Of a stretch of 64,000 nt of DNA, positions 1-8,601 are shown one piece after another. Within the stretch, counting starts at the first letter, position 1; the number at the start of each line of letters is the position of its first letter. This DNA is from JBQTHD01 sp052390275 (lineage in GTDB: Bacteria > Actinomycetota > Acidimicrobiia > Acidimicrobiales > AC-14): contig JBQTHD010000040.1 in NCBI GenBank assembly GCA_052390275.1, forward strand, positions 53,765 through 117,764, written 5' to 3'. The notes beneath the pieces are model-generated. The model made no database searches, was not told the origin of the DNA, and saw nothing but the letters and a program-made list of their open reading frames with translations. Position numbers and translations under genes: made by a program.

Positions 1-1409
1 TCGGGTTCGCCGGCTTCTTCGGGGTTCCCGTGCGCTGGCGGCCGCTCGGGTCAACGGAGAGTCAGGCGTGCTGCCCGGTCTTTGTGACACCTCGCCACGA
101 GGTGGCCGAGCAGCCGCTCGTCGCTGACAGCGCCACTGCCTACCTCAGCACCCAGCGAGTGGCCAGCGCCAAACACGAGGCGTTCCACGCGGCCAAAGGA
201 AGCCTGGCCGGCCCCTTCGCTCTCGCCGAGGGAGCGGGTTACGTCCTGGGTCCTGTGGCCGCAGTCAGGACGCTGGCACCGGGGCTGGCCCGGCGCCTGA
301 AGGAATTGACAAGCCGGGCCTCTTCGCTGGAGACCCGGCCGGCGGTCGCGGCCGAACACGACGACGGACCTGGCCTGGCCCTCAAAGAGCGGACCTCCTT
401 CGCCGAAGGCATCGTCCGAACCATGGGTCTGACCCGCTTCGCTCCGCTCATCGTTCTTTGCGGGCACGGCAGCGACAACATCAACAACCCGCACGCATCC
501 TCCTATGACTGCGGTGCTTGCGGTGGCGCCCCCGGAGGTCCGAGCGCTCGCGTGGCGGCGGCCATTCTCAACGATCCCGGCGTGCGCGCCGGCCTAATGG
601 AACAGGGCATCACGATCCCCGACGACACCCGCTTCGTTGCCGCCCAGCACGACACCGTCTCCGACGAACTGACGGTCCTCGACCGCGAAGCCCTACCTGC
701 GAGCCACCAGAAGCTCCTCGCTGCCTTCGAGCGGGACGTGGCTGTGGCCGGTGAACGCCTCGCTCGCGAGCGCGCCGAGCGGCTTCCGGGCGATCCGGCG
801 AAGGTCCGGCTCCGTGGGCGCGACTGGGCACAGGTACGCCCCGAGTGGGGGCTCGCCGGCAACGCCGCCTTCGTTGTCGGACCCCGCTCGCTCACCGCCG
901 ATCTCGACCTGGCCTGTCGGGTGTTCCTGCACTCCTACGACGCCGAGGACGATTTCGACGGTAGTGCCCTGGAGACGATCCTCACGGCCCCGCTCGTCGT
1001 CGGCCAGTGGATCTCCGCCCAGTACTACTTCTCCTCCGTCGATCCTGACCAGTTCGGAGCGGGGGACAAGACGCTGCACAACCCGGTGGGCGGCATCGGC
1101 GTCGTGCTGGGCGAGGGCGGCGACCTCCAGGTCGGCCTGCCCGCCCAGGCGGTGGCCGTTGGAGAGAGGCGCATGCATGAGCCACTGCGCCTTCTTGCGG
1201 TGGTGCAGGCGCCCCTCGATCGTATTGAGGCGATCATCGGGCGCCACCAGGTGCTCCAGGAACTGATCGGCGGCAAGTGGATCACCTTGGCCGGCCGGCC
1301 GGCCGGGGAGGAGCACTGGTCCATCCGCAGCCCGGGCGGCAATTGGATGCCGTGGCGTCCGTCCGACGACAGCGTGGATTACACCAACGCATCCCTGGAG
1401 GTTGGATAA
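1..1409 (+). CDS. dabA: DabA-type inorganic carbon transporter subunit, C-terminal part (5' end outside window)
   Basis: This is the C-terminal half of a DabA (UPF0753/DUF2309) protein. DabA is a beta-carbonic-anhydrase-like zinc protein that works with the membrane partner DabB in energy-coupled CO2/bicarbonate uptake. The frame is open from base 3, where GFAGFFGVPV reads like internal DabA sequence, so the gene begins upstream of the window. The segment LCGHGSDNINNP followed by DCGACGG carries the His and Cys that are zinc ligands in this family; the other two ligands would lie in the missing N-terminal part. The end matches the family (a VGQWI-QYYFSSVD region, then HNPVGGIGV). DabB would be expected upstream, outside the window. 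The next gene starts about 200 bases later on the same strand. Family assignment is strong; activity cannot be judged from half a protein. Confidence 0.9.
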   Translation, partial: GFAGFFGVPVRWRPLGSTESQACCPVFVTPRHEVAEQPLVADSATAYLSTQRVASAKHEAFHAAKGSLAGPFALAEGAGYVLGPVAAVRTLAPGLARRLKELTSRASSLETRPAVAAEHDDGPGLALKERTSFAEGIVRTMGLTRFAPLIVLCGHGSDNINNPHASSYDCGACGGAPGGPSARVAAAILNDPGVRAGLMEQGITIPDDTRFVAAQHDTVSDELTVLDREALPASHQKLLAAFERDVAVAGERLARERAERLPGDPAKVRLRGRDWAQVRPEWGLAGNAAFVVGPRSLTADLDLACRVFLHSYDAEDDFDGSALETILTAPLVVGQWISAQYYFSSVDPDQFGAGDKTLHNPVGGIGVVLGEGGDLQVGLPAQAVAVGERRMHEPLRLLAVVQAPLDRIEAIIGRHQVLQELIGGKWITLAGRPAGEEHWSIRSPGGNWMPWRPSDDSVDYTNASLEVG

Positions 1410-1612
1410 AAGGTGCCCTCGTCGCAAAGTATGCAGTAGAAGGCCCGGCCGGCTTCGGCGTCCCCCCGGCGACCGACTGAAGGGGGGTCTCACGACGACT
1501 ATCCGCAGCGATCAGCCGTATGCTGCCCATCTCACGAGGCTGCATTGCTGACGGGGTGCGGCGTCGACGGCACCCGCAGGCCTGACCTAGACCCGGTTCG
1601 GGCCTGGGAGAC

Positions 1613-2671
1613 TTGGGGCCTGTGAGCCGAATCGGTGTGCGGAGGTGCCTGGGGGCGGCGGTGCTCTTCGGTGCGTCGGCCCCGACGGCGTCGGTGCTGG
1701 CATCGGACATGTCGGCGTTTCTGCTGGCCGGGCTGCTCTACGTCGGTGCGGGGTTGGCGGTCGCGCCCGCGGTACGGCGCCACCCGCCGACTCGCGCCGC
1801 GCTGCGCGACGGGTGGCGGCCGTTGGCCGTGGCGGTGATCGCCGGTGGCGCGCTGGGCCCGGCACTGTTGGTGCTGGGGCTGGCCCGGGTGGAGGCCTCG
1901 ACGGCGTCGATCCTGTTGAACGTCGAACTAGTGGCGACGGTCGTGGTGGCCGGGTTGTTCTTCGGCGAGCACCTCGGTCGTCGCGTGCTCCTCGCCGCCG
2001 GGTTGATCACCGCCGGCGGGGTCCTGCTCGTATGGTCCCCGGGCGGTTCGGTCAGCGCGGGTGCGCTGTTCGTGGTAGCCGCCTGTGCCTGTTGGGGATT
2101 GGACAACAGCGTGACGGCGCGAATCGAGCACCTCTCGCCGGAGTCGGTGGTGCTGGCCAAGGGCGCGGTGGCCGGGTCGGTGAACGTGGTGCTCGGCTGG
2201 ACGGTGGCATCCGGGGCCGGGGCTTCGTTGACCGTCGGGCAGTTGGCGGCGGCGTTGGTCGTCGGCGGGGCAGGCTATGGCCTGTCCATCACGTGGTGGG
2301 TGAAAGGTGCCCGCGATTTGGGCGCAGCTCGGGCGCAGGTCATTTTCGCTACCGCGCCGTTCATTGGGGCCGTGGGTGCGTGGGTGGGGTTGGGAGACGC
2401 GGTGTCCGGAGTACAGGTTGCCGCGGTGGCACTTGCGGCGGTCGGGGTGTGGTTGTCGATCGACTCGGCGCACGGTCACCGGCACCGTCACGAGCCGGCG
2501 GTGCACGATCATGGGCACACCCATCCAGACGAGCATCACGACCCCGAGCACGAGGACGAGCACGAGCCTGCGTTCGCGGGGCGCCACAGCCATCGCCACT
2601 TCCACCAGGACGTCGTTGTCCACGATCATCCCCACGTCCCCGACCTGCACCACCACCATCGCCATGACTGA
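1613..2671 (+). CDS. EamA/DMT-family permease with histidine-rich C-terminal tail
   Basis: About ten hydrophobic helices in two EamA-like halves (first half ASAPTASVLAS to VLLVWSPGG, second from GALFVVAACACWGLDNS) make this a drug/metabolite-superfamily inner-membrane permease. After the last helix, near residue 285, comes a cytoplasmic tail of roughly 65 residues extremely rich in His, Asp and Glu (for example HGHRHRHEP, HDHGHTHPDEHHD and a final DLHHHHRHD), typical of a metal-binding tail. Family knowledge gives no substrate; the tail suggests a divalent metal such as zinc, nickel or cobalt, as transported solute or as regulator (inference). The TTG at 1613 is the longest start; GTG at 1622 is an equally good alternative. 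It follows dabA, whose product needs zinc. The 3' end overlaps antisense decay of the neighbouring hydrolase remnant. Confidence 0.8.
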   Translation: MGPVSRIGVRRCLGAAVLFGASAPTASVLASDMSAFLLAGLLYVGAGLAVAPAVRRHPPTRAALRDGWRPLAVAVIAGGALGPALLVLGLARVEASTASILLNVELVATVVVAGLFFGEHLGRRVLLAAGLITAGGVLLVWSPGGSVSAGALFVVAACACWGLDNSVTARIEHLSPESVVLAKGAVAGSVNVVLGWTVASGAGASLTVGQLAAALVVGGAGYGLSITWWVKGARDLGAARAQVIFATAPFIGAVGAWVGLGDAVSGVQVAAVALAAVGVWLSIDSAHGHRHRHEPAVHDHGHTHPDEHHDPEHEDEHEPAFAGRHSHRHFHQDVVVHDHPHVPDLHHHHRHD

Positions 2672-2699
2672 GCTCTGAGCTGTAGGCCGTCGCAGAGAG

Positions 2700-3084
2700 A
2701 GTCGCCTGGGCTTCGAGGAACTACCACGCCGCCCAGCGGGACCGGCGGTGCCGCCGCCGCCAGCGCCGCGGCGAGGATGGGGCCGGTCGAGTGCCCGACA
2801 ACGATTGCGCCCGGCGACATCAGGGGCCGGATCGGCGCCAAGTGGTGCTCCACGTCGCAGGCCCCGTCGGGTGGTTTGGGCGAGCGGCCGAAGCCGACCA
2901 GGTCGGGGGCGATCCCCCGGTAGCCGGGCGCAGAGGCGGTGAGGCGGTCCCGGTAGCGCGACGAGGCGCCCAAGCCGTGGAGGAAAAGTACGGGGTGGCC
3001 CTCTGAGATGAGCCTTGCCGTATTGGGGAGGAGCAACGCAGCTCCCTCGTCGAGAGCCGGCGAGGCGCCTTGATCGCCCACCAT
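2700..3084 (-). pseudogene. Truncated alpha/beta hydrolase remnant
   Basis: The first 120 or so residues read as the N-terminal half of an alpha/beta hydrolase: VLFLHGLGASSRYRDRL (oxyanion region), then APDLVGFGRSPKPP, then VGHSTG, the nucleophile elbow with its serine. The similarity stops soon after the elbow, and the frame runs into sequence opposite the His-rich tail of the permease gene, so the cap, the acid and the catalytic histidine are missing. A full enzyme would need about 250-300 residues. It is best read as a gene cut short by a rearrangement between it and the permease gene. The 220 bases upstream (3085-3304) hold no gene I can support. Confidence 0.6.
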
Positions 3085-3304
3085 GGGTGTTTAGCCATAC
3101 GGCCATACGGATAAACGTCGGGTAGCGCAACGCCCCAAGGACCCGCGACCAAGGAGGCACCACCAGTTGAGCGCGGACGTCCGTCAAGTCAGGCAGCGGG
3201 TCCACGGCCACTGAGATGCTGAACCCGTTGCCGCCGGCCCTCGAAGGGGTCTCCCCACGCGCCACGGCCATCGTCATGCAGCGCACGCTCGAGGGCAACC
3301 TCCG

Positions 3305-3751
3305 TCACGGCTCCCATGGCGCCTCAACGACAACTGCCCGGGATTCGTCCACCCAGAACACCGCGATGCCGACACGGTCGAGTGCGAGTCGGATCTTCGC
3401 TACCTCGGAGCGGTGAGCCTTGTCTCCTGGAAGAGCGATCCCGGCTCGATCCTCACCCGACGACACCACCCGCATTGCCTTCAAGACTGCTTTGCCAACG
3501 TGATCGAAGACCTGGGCCGTGTCGAACGTCATTCCGTACCGAGCCGTGTCGTTCTTCGAACTCCCGGCCCCCTTCGCCGCAATGACAAGCCGCTCCCCGT
3601 AGCGTTCCGCAACGAGGTCGTCTCCGCGCTGCACCACTGTGGCGCGCCTGACTATCCGCCAAGACTTGCTGACAAGGAAGTCCTGTACGGCATCGATCAC
3701 CTCGTCTTCGGTAAGTACCGCAGAGACGCTGGTCTCCGTCGGCTCAGTCAT
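3305..3751 (-). CDS. PD-(D/E)XK-like hypothetical protein, possibly inactive
   Basis: A 148-residue protein beginning MTEPTETSVSAVLTEDEVID. Its core, VVQRGDDLVAERYGERLVIAAKG, has the spacing of a restriction-endonuclease-like fold: an Asp after a short strand, then a strand ending in the lysine of the E-x-K motif. Here that motif reads A-A-K, so the second acidic metal ligand is not at its expected place. A later part (SEVAKIRLALDRVGIAVFWVDE) looks like the conserved alpha/beta end of Mrr- or VSR-like small proteins. The start chosen is the ATG at 3751; the frame stays open further upstream, but that extension overlaps the decayed DUF3024-like gene and lacks its own coding character. Fold assignment is by motif only and is moderate; no restriction partner is nearby. 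Confidence 0.55.
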   Translation of the reverse strand: MTEPTETSVSAVLTEDEVIDAVQDFLVSKSWRIVRRATVVQRGDDLVAERYGERLVIAAKGAGSSKNDTARYGMTFDTAQVFDHVGKAVLKAMRVVSSGEDRAGIALPGDKAHRSEVAKIRLALDRVGIAVFWVDESRAVVVEAPWEP

Positions 3752-3844
3752 CTCTGGGCACCACCAGTTCGGATGATGCGTGACCCACCGGCCACCCCTG
3801 GCACGTTGGGACACTGTCTTTTGGGCCGGCCACGGAGGCGTTGA

Positions 3845-4097
3845 TCCCCAGTTACCCAAAGAGCCAGCCGGTCGGTGCTGCTTGGTGCCAGTTCGTGCCT
3901 GTGAGCTGGCCTTTCGTGATCGCGACAATGCTCGTCCGTGCGGCTGTGGCGGCCATGGCGGTCGGCACTCCAGCAGGGTCACAAAGCGATCGGCCACGTC
4001 GAGCTCGTAACGAACCTGCCCACGGGCGCTCGGGTAGCCGGTCGTTGCGATCCGCAAGCCAACGGCGAGCCCGGGCGACGTCGGTGTCGGGGAGCAC
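3845..4097 (-). pseudogene. Frameshifted DUF3024-like gene
   Basis: Pieces of one small protein family appear in different minus-strand frames. From 4097 one frame gives LPDTDVARARRWLADR; from about 4030 a second gives RGQVRYELDVADRFVTLLE then CRPPWPP; after that a third gives SIVAITKGQLTGTNWH. In order these resemble DUF3024 proteins (an N-terminal VARVRRW segment, a central QVRxExDxxxRxVTxxExRPPW segment, then a W-rich end). At least one frameshift near 4025-4035 breaks the gene; the last piece is a weaker match. The function of DUF3024 is unknown. It lies upstream of, and runs the same way as, the PD-(D/E)XK-like gene. Confidence 0.5.
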
Positions 4098-4145
4098 TCA
4101 CCCACCGTAGGACGAGCGAGGAGGGCGATCGCGTAGGGTCGGGCC

Positions 4146-5126
4146 GTGGGCGACCCCATCGACGAGCTGATTGAGGAGATCATCGTCGACGCCTACGGCG
4201 AGCACGAGCAGCTCTGGTCGTTTCGCCAGGTGTTCGAGGACGAGGCCCGGTTCCCTTTTCGTGGTCGGGTGGTCGGGGTGGAGGTAGAGGTCGCCTCGGT
4301 CGACTTCGACGGCGACGAACGCCGTGGCTTGATCGCCGTGTGCCGGCGGGCCGGCGAGGTCCACACGGTGTCCCTTCTCGAGGTGATCCCGGAGGGTCCG
4401 CTGCCGCTGCGGACGCGCCAGCTCCTCGACGCCTACCGGCGCTGGTCGGGCGCCACACCGCTCACGCCCATGGCGCCGGATCAGGCGACACCCTGGGTCT
4501 ACCCGCGGTTCGCCTCGGTCACGATCGGCATGCGCACCCCGCTGGCCTTGCAGCCGATGGGCGCCTGGAACCCGACCGAGGAGTACTGGGGCGAGCCGGA
4601 CCAGCCGCTGGACCCGTTGTCCGAAGAGATCTTCGCAGCCGGGATGAGGCCGTGCTTCGAGATGGAGCAAATCCTTCCCGGCGTCGAGCCCGACGACTGG
4701 GACACCGACCCGATCGTCGACGCCGCCAACCTGCACCGTGCCGGCTATCACGGTGAGGCGATCCGGCTGCTCGAAGGCTTACTCGCTATCGAAACCCGCT
4801 GCATCGACGCATGGGCTCACCTGGGCCTGATCTCCTTCGACACCAAGGGGCCAGGAGCGGCGGCCAAGCTCTATGAGACCGGCGTGGCCGTGGCCGAGCG
4901 TTCGCTGCCCGAAGGGTTCGCTGGCGTGCTGCCCTGGGGCATGGTCGACAACCGCCCGTTCCTGCGCTGCCTGCATGGCCTGGCCCTGTGCGCCTGGCGG
5001 CAGCGCCGCTGGGACGACGCCGAGGCGATGCTCACCGCACGGGTATGGCTCGACCCCACCGGCCCGCTGGACGCGCTGGCATGCCTTGCACCGGTCCGGG
5101 CCCGTACCCGGTGGACCCGGCCGTGA
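4146..5126 (+). CDS. Tetratricopeptide-like hypothetical protein
   Basis: A 326-residue soluble protein from a GTG start. The N-terminal 110 residues are acidic (EEIIVDAYGEHEQLWSFRQV) and then alpha/beta (FRGRVVGVEVEVASVDFDGD), resembling a small regulatory or calcium-binding-like domain. The C-terminal 130 residues contain helical pairs of TPR type: NLHRAGYHGEAIRLLEGLLA, IDAWAHLGLISFDTKGPGAA and LHGLALCAWRQRRWDDAEAM. The family is known in bacteria only as TPR-repeat proteins of unknown role, often in mobile or accessory regions. The last 20 residues (after VWLDPTG) are divergent from what I recall of the family. A GTGA overlap joins it to a short downstream frame. No signal peptide or membrane helix is seen. 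Confidence 0.65.
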   Translation: MGDPIDELIEEIIVDAYGEHEQLWSFRQVFEDEARFPFRGRVVGVEVEVASVDFDGDERRGLIAVCRRAGEVHTVSLLEVIPEGPLPLRTRQLLDAYRRWSGATPLTPMAPDQATPWVYPRFASVTIGMRTPLALQPMGAWNPTEEYWGEPDQPLDPLSEEIFAAGMRPCFEMEQILPGVEPDDWDTDPIVDAANLHRAGYHGEAIRLLEGLLAIETRCIDAWAHLGLISFDTKGPGAAAKLYETGVAVAERSLPEGFAGVLPWGMVDNRPFLRCLHGLALCAWRQRRWDDAEAMLTARVWLDPTGPLDALACLAPVRARTRWTRP

Positions 5127-5284
5127 CGGGAATCCAGCGCCGCCCGTCGGTCCTCGGGCCCGAGCCGTGGACGGAGATCGCCGGCGCCGCCTGGTGCCAC
5201 TACGACCGGTGGTTCGCCCTCGTGGCCGTAGGGGACTTCGGAGGCGATCTCGACGCGCTCGAAACGGGTCTGCCCCTGCTTTAG
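5123..5284 (+). CDS. Small ORF of unknown function, coupled to the TPR gene
   Basis: A 53-codon frame whose GTG overlaps the stop of the TPR gene (GTGA). The product, with PEPWTEIAGAAWCHYDRWF then ALVAVGDFGGDLDALE, has a sensible amino-acid composition but no family I recognise. It ends 24 bases before the transposase remnant, so it may be the stump of a gene cut by the insertion. Treat as tentative. Confidence 0.3.
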   Translation: MTGIQRRPSVLGPEPWTEIAGAAWCHYDRWFALVAVGDFGGDLDALETGLPLL

Positions 5285-5307
5285 TTGACTCGCAGGGTTG
5301 ATAGACA

Positions 5308-5718
5308 TCACGCAGCTTGAGCGGTCGGTCGAAGCAGTATCTCAAACTCGACCGGGGTGAGCTTGCCCAGCCCTCGCTGGCGTCGGCGGCGGTGATAGGT
5401 GGCCTCGATCCAGGTGACGATGGCGAGGCGCAATTCTTCTCGGGTCTGCCATCTCCGGCGGTTCAGGACGTTCTTTTGCAACAGCGAGAAGAACGATTCC
5501 ATGGCGGCGTTATCCGCACAGGCGGCCACTCGACCCATCGAGCCCCGCAGCCTGGCGTTGGCCAGGGCCCGCACGAAGGCATTGGAACGGAACTGACTTC
5601 CCCGGTCCGAGTGCACGATCGTGGCCACCGGCCCTCGTAGGGCGATGGCGTTGGCCAGAGCCGACACCGCCAGCGCCGAGTTCATCCGCTCACTCACGGA
5701 GTAGGCGTCCGACCACAC
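5308..5718 (-). mobile_element. IS3-family transposase remnant (integrase core, C-terminal half)
   Basis: The frame encodes the C-terminal half of an IS3-type OrfB DDE transposase. LAVSALANAIALRG is followed by IVHSDRGSQFRS, which holds the second catalytic Asp, then DNAAMESFFSLLQKN with the catalytic Glu, and a standard ending (YHRRRRQRGLGKLTPVEFE). The region with the first Asp and the whole of OrfA are missing, so the element cannot transpose itself. The ORF opens with VWSDAYSVSERM, a scrambled version of the usual segment before the HSDRG motif, which marks the break. It sits between the TPR gene and the low-G+C hydrolase gene and shows past insertion activity here. I did not find convincing terminal inverted repeats. 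Confidence 0.8.
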
Positions 5719-6069
5719 CCGAGCATGCCCACGGAGGAGGCCACCTGGGTGTCGCCTTGGGTCACCATCACCGGCCGAGATGCGCTGGAGCGTTCACTTC
5801 TGAAGCCTCCTTGCTCGGGTTCTGCGTGGATCGACAACTGGAGCCTCCTCTGCTGAAAGGGACTTCTCATGCATCCTCGGGAGTCAATCGGCCGAGCCTC
5901 CTGAAGAATCACGGCCAGCTGGTGGCGAAGAGTCCCGACCCCTTTCCAGACTGCAGCAAGGGATTTAGGATCGGGTCCGAGGAGGCGGGAGAATGGCCAG
6001 TTCAGATCGGCACAGGTTGCCAAGGCCCGGAAGGCGCGGTCGGCTGGTCATTCTGCGGCCGGCCCCCCG
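5719..6069. other. Gene-free stretch between transposase remnant and hydrolase
   Basis: About 350 bases without a supportable gene. Short frames exist on both strands but none has recognisable sequence or a good ribosome binding site. It may hold the lost 5' part of the insertion element, worn beyond recognition, and the promoter for the downstream gene pair. Confidence 0.4.
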
Positions 6070-6942
6070 GTGACTGCGAATGAGCTGAGCCGTTTGGAGT
6101 ACCGGTTCAACGGAGCGATCCGGTACTTCGACTCGGAGGAGAATTCGTCTGAACGCTGCGCCATCGTGTTGCTGCACGGCCTGGGTGGCGCCCTGGATCA
6201 CTGGTCGGCCGTGATTCCCGTCCTGCGGAAGGACCAGCGGGTGATTGCGCTGGATCTGCCCGGTTTCGGACGCAGCGTCCTGCCAACCGGCGGCCTGTCT
6301 GTGGAGAACATCGCTTCGGACATCCACCGCCACGTCGCGGACCTCGGCGTTTCAGAAATGCACCTGGTCACCCACTCCGTCGGCGTCTACATAGGTCTCG
6401 AGATGGCGAATCAGGCACCACAACGCATTAGGCGACTTTCAGTTATAAGTGGGACGCTGTTCCGGCTGAGTAGGGCGATCGCCCAGCCTCACCTGTTCAG
6501 GGACGACCGGATGCTGGCAGTTCAACTACTGATCCACCTGAGCCTGGGCTCATTACCGGTGACGTTCCGCACCGCTTCAATGATGACGAGAAGTCCCGTT
6601 CTTCGCTCGCTGGTACTTCGACCGTTCGTCGGCAACGCCCGCGGGATCAGCCCGGAGATGGTCACCACGTGCCTGTCCGGGAACACCGGCCGATCCATCC
6701 CCGACGCGTTGAGGATCGCCCGAAAGATTTCGCTCTTAGACGTCTGGATGAAGGTTTCCGCACCCACCAACCTGATTTGGGGAGACCGTGACCGGTTGAT
6801 CAACGACCGTGACCTGGAGATTGCCGGCGCCAACTCGGTGATCCAGCAAAGGCTCCCGCTGCCAGGAATCGGCCACTGGCCAATGGTGGAGGATCCTGCA
6901 GCCGTCGCCGCTTTTATCATTCAAGCCGAACATTACGAATGA
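6070..6942 (+). CDS. Alpha/beta hydrolase
   Basis: A complete 290-residue alpha/beta-fold hydrolase. Visible motifs are the oxyanion region IVLLHGLGGALDHW, the strand LDLPGFGRS, the nucleophile elbow THSVG (serine), the acid in LIWGDRDRLI and the histidine in LPGIGHWPMVEDP. The cap region between residues 140 and 220 is helical and not diagnostic, so the substrate (ester, epoxide, lactone or haloalkane) cannot be told. It is probably cytoplasmic, with no signal peptide. The GTG start has no clear Shine-Dalgarno sequence, so the start is tentative. Its stop overlaps the start of the next gene (ATGA), so the two are co-translated. Base composition is lower in G+C than most of the window, which suggests acquisition. 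Confidence 0.85.
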   Translation: MTANELSRLEYRFNGAIRYFDSEENSSERCAIVLLHGLGGALDHWSAVIPVLRKDQRVIALDLPGFGRSVLPTGGLSVENIASDIHRHVADLGVSEMHLVTHSVGVYIGLEMANQAPQRIRRLSVISGTLFRLSRAIAQPHLFRDDRMLAVQLLIHLSLGSLPVTFRTASMMTRSPVLRSLVLRPFVGNARGISPEMVTTCLSGNTGRSIPDALRIARKISLLDVWMKVSAPTNLIWGDRDRLINDRDLEIAGANSVIQQRLPLPGIGHWPMVEDPAAVAAFIIQAEHYE

Positions 6943-8282
6943 CACCTACCGAGCAAGAGGGGGCTACTGGTGAGGCGCTAGAGCCAGACTCGTGGCTATG
7001 GAGACTTGGCCGCTTGGTTGATCCGACGGGATACCGACAGGCTCGACGGAGAAAGAAACAGACCTCTGATTCACTTGAATTTGATGGAGCGCTGATTTCG
7101 AAGTGCATGACACTGCTTCTCTCGGTGCGGTGTAGATACTTCGTATTGCTCTTTTCCGGCGCCACAATCTTATGCGCAGGAATAGGTGCGTTCGCTGAGT
7201 CCCAGTTTGGTTCAATTATGGATGTCCAAGCCATTGGGGTTCGTGCTGATGAGGCTGGCAGTATTAGCATTCCGCTGCTCAAAGATTATAGTGCCCTATT
7301 GCTCGGATTGGGCGGGATATCCACGGCATGTATTGCACGCTGGCAGTGGTTGGTGATGCGTAGAGCGATCCCCAAACTCGTCGATACAGGTGCGATAGCG
7401 TTCAGCGATTCGCAGTTGGTGAAACTGGTTCAGAGTTCGAACGAGTCCCTGCGACGCTGGGGCGGCGCAGTTCCGACGATCGTCTCAATAGCCCTGATCT
7501 GGTTCCTCCTTGTTGAGAATGCCTCCTGGCAGTTCCACACGCGGGGAATCTACGAATCGTTCGCTCCGCCAGAAGCCAACTCTTCCGATTGGGCGTTGGA
7601 TGCGTATGACGGTTGGTGGGCGAGGCCGAGCTCATACGCGATCGCCTGGTCGGGCCTTAGTGTAAGCATACGGTTGCCTATCGGAGCAGGAGCGTTTGCG
7701 TATAATACGATTGCTGTAGGCATCTTCTATATTTTGGCTTTACAAAACTTGGTCGGACTACATTGTTTAGTAGTTCTGCGGCGGCTGGCACAAAAAAGGA
7801 TCCAAAAGAGGCTTATCCTCAGTGACGCTAACAACTGCTTTGGATGGACCGCGTTCGCAGAGATTCTCCGGACAGTACGTGTAGCTCTATTTATTGACGC
7901 TCTTATGCTCACAGCTTTCGGCGCTATGTTTGGGCCTCAGTCGTTAAGTTGGCTTTGGATTGGCATTAGCTGGATCATCGTAGCAGCATATTGCTTTCTG
8001 TATTTGCCGATAAGGCAGTTACAGCGTATTGGCAATGACCTGGTTCGAGATGAACTCGATCGAATTAAGAATGGTCCAGCCGCTGGTCTCGGTACGGCTG
8101 CGACCGAGCGACGAGCCCTCACCCCTGGGGAATGCTTACTGGCGCTTCGATTGGCCGAGATTGGACGCTGGGCGCTCTTTGCTAGTGGAACCGGGGACCT
8201 TCTGAAGTTCTATGGCCAGACGGCCGCGTCCGTCGTCCTGCCCCTTGTCATCACGAACCAGCTGTCCGCGTTGATCGGATGA
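6939..8282 (+). CDS. Multi-pass membrane protein of unknown function
   Basis: A 447-residue membrane protein I do not recognise. Hydrophobic segments are visible near residues 60-85 (RYFVLLFSGATILCAGIGAF), 115-135 (YSALLLGLGGISTACIA), 180-195 (VPTIVSIALIWFLLVE), 255-285 (NTIAVGIFYILALQNLVGLH), 320-365 (two helices around FGPQSLSWLWIG) and at the C-terminus (SVVLPLVITNQLSALIG). Basic loops such as RRLAQKRIQKRL face the cytoplasm by the positive-inside rule. It starts inside the stop of the hydrolase gene (ATGA), so a joint function is likely. The gene has near-balanced base composition (TTT, TTA and AAA codons are common), unlike the G/C-ending codons around it, a sign of horizontal transfer. 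Confidence 0.75.
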   Translation: MTPTEQEGATGEALEPDSWLWRLGRLVDPTGYRQARRRKKQTSDSLEFDGALISKCMTLLLSVRCRYFVLLFSGATILCAGIGAFAESQFGSIMDVQAIGVRADEAGSISIPLLKDYSALLLGLGGISTACIARWQWLVMRRAIPKLVDTGAIAFSDSQLVKLVQSSNESLRRWGGAVPTIVSIALIWFLLVENASWQFHTRGIYESFAPPEANSSDWALDAYDGWWARPSSYAIAWSGLSVSIRLPIGAGAFAYNTIAVGIFYILALQNLVGLHCLVVLRRLAQKRIQKRLILSDANNCFGWTAFAEILRTVRVALFIDALMLTAFGAMFGPQSLSWLWIGISWIIVAAYCFLYLPIRQLQRIGNDLVRDELDRIKNGPAAGLGTAATERRALTPGECLLALRLAEIGRWALFASGTGDLLKFYGQTAASVVLPLVITNQLSALIG

Positions 8283-8538
8283 GGAGAATTTGGGTGGTTG
8301 GAGGCAGTCTCGGCGGCCTACGGCCGCTGAACCGGCTGTCAAGCTGAGGGCGCTGAGGTGACCCCCCTGTAGTAGTCTAGTGCCCTGACCGGTCTGGAAC
8401 GCCCGGTTGGTCTACCACTGTCGGCGCGGCCCACCCCCGGCCGGGCGCACCCGTGGAAGCAGGGAACATCGGCCTCGGCGCCCATTCGCCGCCGCCAGCC
8501 TTGATCGACGAGCGCCCTGCCCTTCGATCCCGGCGCCC

Positions 8539-8601
8539 TCACCTCCGACCCCGCTCGGGCTCATACAGGATGGCAACCAAAGCGGAGGTGTCGATCACCA
8601 T
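8539..8601 (-). pseudogene. vapC: VapC toxin truncated after 20 codons
   Basis: Starting from an ATG that overlaps the antitoxin stop (TGATG), the frame reads MVIDTSALVAILYEPERG and then two arginines and a stop. MVIDTSALVAIL is the start of a PIN-domain VapC ribonuclease with its first catalytic Asp. An intact toxin needs about 130 residues. The bases below 8539 give nothing PIN-like in any minus-strand frame I checked, so the rest of the toxin is gone rather than frameshifted. Confidence 0.75.

Noticed and set aside
1928..3298. A 456-codon minus-strand frame across the EamA gene and the hydrolase remnant
   Set aside because: Composition is typical of antisense frames, and it spans two regions with real coding signals in other frames.
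5757..6083. A 108-codon plus-strand frame before the hydrolase gene
   Set aside because: No ribosome site, no similarity, and its end overlaps the hydrolase start; probably chance.
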